This document shows, piece after piece, positions 30,820-37,353 of a stretch of 37,353 nt of DNA. The notes beneath the pieces were generated by a model, which did no database searches, had not been told where the DNA came from, and saw only the letters and a list, made by a program, of their open reading frames with translations. The DNA is from Gonium pectorale (taxonomy: Eukaryota > Chlorophyta > Chlorophyceae > Chlamydomonadales > Volvocaceae). The stretch lies in contig LSYV01000004.1 in NCBI GenBank assembly GCA_001584585.1, positions 1,610,972-1,648,324 on the forward strand, given 5' to 3'. Position 1 is the first letter of the stretch. Each line of letters begins with the position of its first letter. The position numbers were made by a program, and so were the translations under genes.

Positions 30820-33800
30820 TCAGTTGAAGAGCTTGTTGAGCTCCTCGATGAGCCGCAGCCGGTGGCCCATCACCGCGATGCCGAAGTCCCCCCGCAGCAC
30901 CTCGTGCAGCAGGCGCATGTCGGAGCTCATGCGATACAGGCCACTCAGCGCCACGCCGTCCATGCTGTGCTCCCGGAAGGTGCCCACGTAGTCGGCGCAC
31001 TTGATGCGCTTGAGCCACTCCTCCACCTCGTACACGTTCCAGCTGTCGGCACGGTCCGACGCTGTGGCCACCGCCACGCTGGCGCTGCGCACCGCTGCGT
31101 CCTTCACGGACACATTGATCCTGCGAGCGGAGCGGGGGCAGAAAGGAGCCCGGGGGGGGTGGAGACGAACGCGCCGTGTGGCGCCGTGGGTGAGGGGCAG
31201 AGAGGCACAACGTCGCAGCGCCTGGGCAGCCCTGCGCCCGAGGTCCAAGGACCCAACAAGACCGCGCCCTGGGGCTGCGCGGCCGTGGCACCCGGGTGGC
31301 GAGGCCACCCGATCCAAGCACATCCCGAACCATGCGTGCCCCGCTCCAGAGACCACTGCGCAGTCGGCTGGACGGCATGGCTCATGCCGCGCCGTGCTGC
31401 AGATGCCGCGCGTCTGCGCGGACTCCGCACCTGCCCGCGTCGCCCAGCTCCTTGATGAGCGAGCCCATCTTTGCCGGGATTTGCCGCGGGTCCGACATGT
31501 TGAAGTACAGCCGGGTGCCCATGAGCGCGCCGAGCCACCCCGTGGGTTTGTAGTCCGCCTCCATCAGCACCGGCACAATCTTCTTGCGCTGCTGGAATGC
31601 GTACTCGGCCTCCGTGCGGCACGCCTGGCTCTCCTTGTAGCGCTTGCTGACGCACACGAGCACGGCGGCGCTGTCCTCCACCGCCTTGGCCATCGCCTCC
31701 AGCGTGCTGCCTGCGGGTGGGAGGCCGAAGGGCGGGATTTGATATCAATAAGTGTTGTTCTGCTAAGAGCGGAGGATTTGGAAGGCATCCTCTGTTGAAG
31801 AATCCCTGGGGCGCCTTTATCTCCCGACCGTCGAAACAACTAGAGGCTGAGCGCTACGGGTAAAGGGAAGGGTTCGGCGTGAAGCCCCAAGCGGAGGGGT
31901 GGTGTAGAGCAGAGGGGTGGGCGGAGGGGTGCAATCGATGACCCCAGGGGAGGAGAACGGGCCGGAATCCAGTGGCACTCTCCCAGCTGGCAGCGGAGGG
32001 GGTGTACGTGACCGCGTTACGCAAGCAGAGGGTGATGGTGGCGGAGCGAGGCCGTGCCGTCACTTGCTGCTTTTGCATAGTGGCTTTCGGTGTAATGATA
32101 TTAGCAGGGTCGTCACCAAAGTAATGATTGTTTGCGAGCACACTCAAGGCAAGGAAGTACGCTCGGCGTACGGACTCGCTGCTCGATGGTGTACAGCGCT
32201 GGTCCTGGGACGCAGTTCCGATGGCCGATGGGTACTTGTGCCCAGACCAGGATGAGCTTCAAATGCTATGCCCAGCTGGAATCCAGGCTTGCTGTTATGA
32301 ATGATGCGTCAATTGCTACTAGTCATTATTTATGGGGCCCGCTTGCCCCAAAGCCAAACAGTGAGCCCGCACAACCCACTTCACGCATCGCCGGCGCCTG
32401 CATGGCAGCTCACCCGACATCTTGTCGATGTCCATCCACGTCTGGTAGCCCGCCTTCTGAAGCTCGCTCTTGATGAGCATGACGCTCTGCTGGCAGCCCC
32501 ACTCGTACGACAGCATCACGTGCTGCGTGTGCTGCTCCACCTCATCCATCGCAATCAGCCGCCCGCCGCCCTCCTGCAGGCTCTTGACGTCCTGCTCCAG
32601 GCCTGCAGGGGAAAAGAGGGGGGCGGGTGGGCAAGGAGCCGGTCCAACACGTTCCTTAGCAAAGTATCTGCGCGTCCTAAGAAGCTACTGATAGCATCTA
32701 AGGTCAAAGCTAGCTCGCAGTCCGTCGTGCAGTCACGGTGCGCTTCTTCGCGGCGATTGTGCCCAGACCGCCCACGCCCACTCACCCAGCGTCCACAGCG
32801 CGCCCTTCGCCACCTCCCGCGTTTTGGGGCTTTCGGAGGACGCAAGGATGTTGCGGATCGAGTCCACCAGGCCGGGCGTCTCCACGATCACCGCCTTGCT
32901 GCGCTCGTTGAACGCCAAGTTCCACAGGGCGCTCAATGCGAAGCGGTGCGCGGTCTCCTGGTTGTGGTGCTTGCCCATGACCACCTCGGCAAGGATCTCG
33001 ATGCCTCCCTGCAGCCGGGTTCCGGCAGGCGGGCACCGGTAGGTGAGTTCCGTGAGGACCTTTAAGAGGCCGTGGGCTCCTTCCCACGCGGACTGATATT
33101 CCAGAGCGAAGCCGTATGCTGCATGACCGCGTATGCGGGTACCATAGAAGGCCGGCCGTTCCCCGGCGTCCCCCACAAGCAAACAGCTCCGTCCGCGGTC
33201 TTTCCTTCCCGACGCCCGTCCTGACCAGCTGTCTCGACGGGCAACAGGGCGATGGCGCCGTGAAGAGGCCACGACGCGCCGACCAGTGCCGTGACGGCCG
33301 GCTCACCTTGGCCGTGATCATTTCTTTGTTCTTGTCGTTCACGCTGAGCGACGCCAGGCCCTGGCACAGCTTCCACACGGTCCAGAAGATGCCGTGCTTC
33401 ATGCTGCCCTGGCACGCCGCGTCCAGCACCTCCAGCATCTCCCCCACCAGCTCCTCATCCAGCTGCAGCCGGGGGTTGCCCTCCTCGTGCCCAACCAAGC
33501 ACGCCACCGCGACGGCCGCGTTGATACGCGAGGCCGGGTCCTGGGGCGAGAGGGCGGAGGACAGCGGATCCGAAGAGCAGTTCAACAAAGCGGTGGTCCG
33601 GATTATTTGCAGGACTAGGGCCAAAGATGCCATGCGAAATCTCCAGAGCCTGACAAGCTGATGCCTGCAGCCGAGGCCACAACGTGTTAGCGCCCGCGTG
33701 ACAAGGGACGTGGCGTGGGATGCTGGGAACCCCATAGCGTCTGCGACGCCTGTTGTGTACGAAAGAAGCCAACAGCTTATCCTTTCGTACTAGTGCATGT

Positions 33801-35550
33801 TAGCCAGGCTGTCTACCGCCGCACAGCTGCACCGCCCTTGCACTTCCGCAGTCTAGCATTATGCCCTCCTCCAAGCCCCAGGCAACTTCCCGGTGCAACG
33901 CCCGCAGCCTCGCCACCTTCCATGCCCTTTCTCCTCAGCTCAGCTCATCCTTCGCGGACTGTCCTCGAGCACCCTCACCCTCTTGTCTGCTACCCCTCGC
34001 TCCCACAGCAGCACCTTCGGGCCCTTCCAGCGAATGCGCACCCACCACAACGCACTCGCACCCAGCCACTCCTCCGTCCCTCCCTGATCGCCCGTCGCCG
34101 CCTTACCATGCTGTTCCGCATGATGTCCACCAGCGGATCCACCGCCCCGGCCTGTATGAGAACCGCGTGGTTCCGCTGATTGTGCGCCAGGTTGCGCAGG
34201 ACCGCTGCGGCACGGGTCTGCAGCGTGCCCACCCGCGAGCCCGTCTCCACCGCCACTGCCGACACCTGTGGACCGACGAACGGGAATCATGGCTGAATAT
34301 GGCTGCGTCCAGGAGCTTACATATGCATCGGACCATGAAGCTGGCGGTATGGGTACCAGTTGCCTACCTCCGTGCGGCACAGCAGAACCAGCTTTGGCAC
34401 CAGCCCGGAGCGCATCATGGGCGCGTGGGACGAGTCCGCAAAGGCCGCGAACGCCGTCAACAGGAAGCACATTGCGCATTGCAGGTCGACGCTGTGGGGA
34501 GGAGCGAGGGGCGAGGGCGAGGTTATGGCTCCATGCCTGGGACCTAGTACTGAACAGGGCAGCGATGCCACGCAGACAGAGAGCCGCTTGGATCCCGAAC
34601 TGACCTGCTGTCGCTGAGAGTGTTGGCGATGAGGTCCACTGCGGGGAGGGCGGGCCAGCGGGTAGGTCGGGGGAGATGCCACCCCATAACACACATGAAA
34701 GCAGTACCTCGCACTGGGCGCGTGTTACCTGCTTGTCCACGACACCCCCATCATCAACGCGATGGTGAACAGGCCCCGACAGTGCTGCTACACAAACAAA
34801 GTCGCCGAAACCCGCCCCGCCCCGCAGGGGCCAGCAGCAAATGGCACAAACCAGGATGCCCTGCTGGCAAAACTCATCGCCCATTCCAGCGGACACCTTC
34901 AGTGCGTTTCGCCGTGTTCGCACACGGTGACGTAACTCACCGACGCCCTTCTCCACCAGCTGCTGGCATACGTGCGTATTCCTGTAGGACAGAATCTGCA
35001 GGGCTTCAAAGGCCACAGGGTAGCCCCGCCGAGCCAGAGCTGTAAGCGGCCCTAACGCCCCGGAATTCACGACCGAGGTCTGCAGGTTCTTCACGCCTGG
35101 CATCTTGTTGTTAACAGCCGTGGACACGGTCGAGCGGATAGCCTCTGTGGCAGCGAGTGCCGCAGGCATCAACTCCAAGTTCTCCTCGCCGGACGGCGTT
35201 AAGAAGCGGGATAAGGTGACGAGGTGCTGCTCGATGTTAATTGTGCTGGTCGTAACAGCTTCAGCCAAGACTCGGGCCCGGACGGAGCGGATGACGGGTG
35301 GGGTTGGAGTGGCGCTGCCATTGGGAGCGCTCAGAGCCTGAGGCGTGACAATGAGGGACCTCCTGCAACATTTAGGTCGGGTGGGGGTCCCTGTACTTAG
35401 CGGCAAAGCGCTTGCGCGGGGCCCGCGCTGGGCGATTTGCCCAAGCATCCGAAAAAACTCTGTCTTATCACTGGTCAAAATTATGTGATAAATTATGTCT
35501 ACATTCTCAGCTGGAAGGCTGCCTCCAACGGGCTGTACAGTGTACAACAT
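30820..35550 (-). CDS. ARM-repeat / TIR / SAM protein, SARM1-like candidate NADase
   Basis: Minus-strand exons: 34941-35550, 34605-34638, 34368-34491, 34107-34265, 33307-33540, 32786-33008, 32414-32602, 31431-31710, 30820-31120; all phases agree, giving 717 residues. Residues about 130-465 hold armadillo-type repeats (LQTRAAAVLRNLAHNQRNHA, ASRINAAVAVACLVGHEEGN, FALSALWNLAFNERSKAVI, REVAKGALWTLG). The TIR domain (about 488-612) has VMLSYEWGCQQS, YQTWMDIDKMSGSTLEAMA, SAAVLVCVSKRYKES, ACRTEAEYAFQQRKKIVPVL and WLGALMGTRLYF. Glu558 in CRTE lies where catalytic TIR proteins carry the NAD-cleaving glutamate. A SAM domain (about 642-717) closes the protein: WNVYEVEEWLKRIKCADY, FREHSMDGVALSGL, MGHRLRLIEELNKL. 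SARM1 has the order ARM-SAM-SAM-TIR; here TIR precedes a single terminal SAM. ARM may restrain TIR and SAM may oligomerise, by analogy only. The start is uncertain: the ATG at 35550 gives an unconvincing leader; the ATG at 35448 or an upstream exon joining at the CAG before 35370 are alternatives. Confidence 0.92.
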
Positions 35551-35974
35551 GTCGTTTTTTGGGGCAGACTCAAATACACTACAGTGTAGTGTGCGTAACA
35601 CTCACGTACGCCTTCTTTCCTCAGTGTTTTGGTCGCAGATTCCAGGTTAAAAAGGGCTAGCCCAGGCATAACTCAGCATCACTGGGGTACGCCGAGCGTG
35701 ACTCAACTGGCTCCTAACTCAGGCTCACGCTATCCTCTGCCGGTCTGGGCCAGAGCATGGCTATGACCTTCACACTCAAGCCCTTACTGTATGTATGTAC
35801 ATAAGGCTGCGGGGCAGCTCGAATCCCGCTAAAGCGCGTGGGGGCGCCGGGCGTTTGTGCGTACACGTTTTTGTGCCTGGGTGGCCATTCGTGTGCCTTG
35901 GGGAAGGTGTCCAAATGTGTCACTGCGGTCTAACCTTGGTCAGCATGAAAAGTTGAAAGTGTAGTCAGGGGCTC
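35551..35974. other. Region upstream of the ARM-TIR-SAM gene
   Basis: Presumed promoter and 5'UTR of the minus-strand gene. It contains an ATGT-rich patch near 35788-35803 and a near-palindromic TGTACACTGTACA around 35534-35546 (just inside the proposed leader). I see no convincing gene here. Confidence 0.35.
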
Positions 35975-36089
35975 TCAACTGACAGGGGTAATGCCTCCAT
36001 CCCAAACCCTGCTTCTTTTAAACGCATCGTAGGCGCGTGCCCAGGTCGTGTTGACGTTGAACTGGGCATACGACCTAGTCGTGAAGCAG

Positions 36090-36100
36090 CTAACTGGTGC
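36090..36100. repeat. Target-site duplication, 5' copy (CTAACTGGTGC)
   Basis: Perfect 11-bp match to 36889-36899. It directly precedes the 5' end of the truncated LINE. Confidence 0.85.
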
Positions 36101-36822
36101 AGCACTTTTGGCTGAGCACTGCTTGTCTATTCTGGAACCGCTTGGTGAAGGGGCGAAGCAAGCCCTCGGGGGTGGCGTATTATGATGTGTTCCGGTATGA
36201 TTTGCAGCTTGCGCAGGAGCCTGGGTTTCGATTCTCGGACCTATGGGTTGCAAAGATGCTGCTTGTTCTGGGTGCTTTGGGTTATGAGTGGAAGGCGGAC
36301 ACACCGCAGAGCGAGCAACTGGTTGATGTGCGGCAAGTCATGAAGGCTTTCGAGCAGAGGCTTAGCGAGGCCTGGAAGCCCTTTGAGGGTGGTGAACGTG
36401 TGGAGCCGCGAGGGTATGAGAGGGGTGGCCTGTCGCTTTGTGTTTACCAGGGATGGATGGGTGCGCCTACGGGTGCAGAACATTGCCCTGTGCGGTACCA
36501 GCGTTTGCAGTTGCCGCTAGGTCACGTGCATGCGCTGATGCGGTTTAGGATGTGTGCCTGGCCTTTGGAGATGTATCGTTCGCATGGGCGGGCACGGGCA
36601 GCGCGTTGCTGTCGTGTGTGCCAGTGCGGCCAGGTCGAGGATGAGAAGCACGTTGTGTTCGAATGTTGTGATGAGTTGAGGAGTGCTTGTGGTCTGAGTT
36701 TCGAGGACGATGCTGACGGGGGAGACATGACGATTAGCTTCATGAGCAGGTCTGATCCGCGCAAGTTGGGTGCCTTTCTGTTCTCTGTCTATGAACGTAG
36801 GAATGCTCTGTTGAGGGCGTGA
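36101..36822 (+). pseudogene. LINE ORF C-terminal fragment (post-reverse-transcriptase, zinc-binding)
   Basis: About 240 codons of the element's polyprotein, open from the truncation point to TGA. Recognisable parts are WNRLVKGRSKPSGVAYYDVF near the start, HALMRFRMCAWPLEMYRSHG before the zinc-binding cysteines, and a C-terminal LGAFLFSVYERRNALLRA. No reverse-transcriptase catalytic motif is present, so it is non-functional for transposition. Confidence 0.85.
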
Positions 36823-36888
36823 GCAGGAGTGGAGCGGGGCTGTGCCGAGGGGCCAAACGGCTCGTATGGGCACTTGTAACACACACAC
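36101..36888 (+). mobile_element. 5'-truncated LINE (non-LTR retrotransposon) with (AC)n tail
   Basis: The 788-bp insert is bounded by 11-bp perfect direct repeats, the mark of target-primed reverse transcription. Its ORF has no start of its own and enters in mid-frame at 36101, ending at TGA 36820-36822. It encodes the region downstream of a reverse transcriptase. A zinc-binding motif of the type that follows LINE reverse transcriptases is visible: R-x-C-C-x-x-C-x-C-G, then EDEKHVVFEC (Cys/His pattern C-C-H-C). The ORF has no internal stop, and with the perfect duplication this points to a recent insertion. The short 3'UTR contains TGTAA and ends in ACACACAC, a microsatellite-like tail in place of poly(A). 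The element cannot move by itself because the reverse transcriptase and endonuclease parts are missing. Clade (L1/RandI or other) is not determined. Confidence 0.9.
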
Positions 36889-36899
36889 CTAACTGGTGC
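36889..36899. repeat. Target-site duplication, 3' copy (CTAACTGGTGC)
   Basis: Perfect 11-bp match to 36090-36100, directly after the AC-rich tail of the LINE. Confidence 0.85.
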
Positions 36900-37353
36900 T
36901 CCCATTGCCCACACGCAGTACACTGTTTTGTTGTTTCTATCGTGCAGCGTTTGCACAGTACTGTATGCTGTGCATGCCTCTTCGCAGGGAAGGTCAACCT
37001 CGAGGGCAAAGTTGTTGAAGGAGATGTTGCCACGTGGGCATAACAAAGAGAACCAGAAACGGGGAAGGTAGCCTCTACGGACATACCAGCTAAGTCTCCC
37101 GGTAATTCGTCCCACAAATAGTGGGAGCATACGCGGTACCGCCGGAGGGGGGGGACTTTCGCGTGAGGATTCAACGACCGCCGTTGGCCCTCTTTGTAAT
37201 AATACAATCCGCCGCTCGGGCGGTCGTACGGATGGGCTGGGAGGCTGCGGAGCCATGGGTGACATACCCCTGCCCCCACCTAAATCGCACATGCACCGCC
37301 CCCACGCTGCGCCCCCTCAATACCAGCCTGCCCCCTCTTGGTCACATGTCAGG

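Larger units (their letters stand above)
35975..37292 (-). pseudogene. Minus-strand reading frame interrupted by a LINE insertion (unknown protein)
   Basis: An open frame from ATG at 37292 runs into the target-site duplication (36889-36899). The sequence beyond the other copy (36089 down to 35975) continues in the same frame to a TGA. Leaving out the element and one duplication copy gives 404 + 115 = 519 nt, exactly 173 codons. I do not recognise the product. The right part is Pro-rich at its start, then has several cysteines (PCEEACTAY, VYCVWAMGAP); the left part reads SCFTTRSYAQFNVNTTWARAYDAF. A second frame is also open across the junction, and long open frames are common at this GC content, so coding status is unproven. 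It could instead be an untranslated or intergenic target. Confidence 0.4.

Noticed and set aside
36740..37279. Second minus-strand frame, also open across the LINE junction
   Set aside because: Less protein-like composition than the 37292 frame and no recognised domain; kept only as a caution about chance open frames.
1..37353. CRISPR arrays, tRNA or rRNA genes, bacterial operons
   Set aside because: No regularly spaced repeats, no cloverleaf or rRNA signature noticed, and the introns show the DNA to be eukaryotic.

Overview
The window looks like nuclear DNA of a volvocine or chlamydomonad green alga (Chlorophyceae). It is GC-rich, with many short exons, C/T-rich tracts before CAG acceptors, GTGAGC/GTGCGN-type donors, TGTAA polyadenylation-like signals, and Gln/Gly/Pro/Ala-rich low-complexity protein segments. 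Protein families also fit: a fused plant/animal-type UMP synthase, a plant-type membrane START protein and an organelle-type PPR protein. The species cannot be named from sequence alone. All gene models are hand-spliced; exon joins were accepted only where reading phase and domain continuity both agreed.

Layout, left to right. (1) A minus-strand bromodomain gene (<1-1930), open at the left edge with a Gln-rich tail. (2) A divergent plus-strand UMP synthase (2342-8128, 13 exons), last two steps of pyrimidine synthesis. (3) A long gene-free stretch (8129-11483), probably the 3'UTR of UMPS and of the next gene. (4) A minus-strand gene (11484-15617) joining a SAND domain and an ARID domain to a roughly 650-residue Gly/Arg-rich tail. 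(5) A divergent promoter-like region with a TATA box and a small doubtful plus-strand ORF (15880-16143). (6) A GNAT N-acetyltransferase (last three exons 17781-19739, N-terminus unresolved). (7) A short PPR protein with a transit-like N-terminus (20914-22665). (8) A START lipid-binding-domain membrane protein (23665-28319). (9) A minus-strand ARM-repeat/TIR/SAM protein (30820-35550), reminiscent of the NADase SARM1 but with a different domain order. (10) A 788-bp 5'-truncated LINE (36101-36888) with a perfect 11-bp target-site duplication, inserted into a minus-strand reading frame that becomes continuous (173 codons) when the element is removed in silico.

The genes form no evident pathway or cluster. 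Two encode nuclear regulators (bromodomain, SAND-ARID), one a core metabolic enzyme, one a probable organellar RNA-binding protein, one a lipid-binding membrane protein and one a possible NAD-cleaving signalling protein. The best leads are the ARM-TIR-SAM protein, the SAND-ARID fusion and the recent LINE insertion with its interrupted frame.
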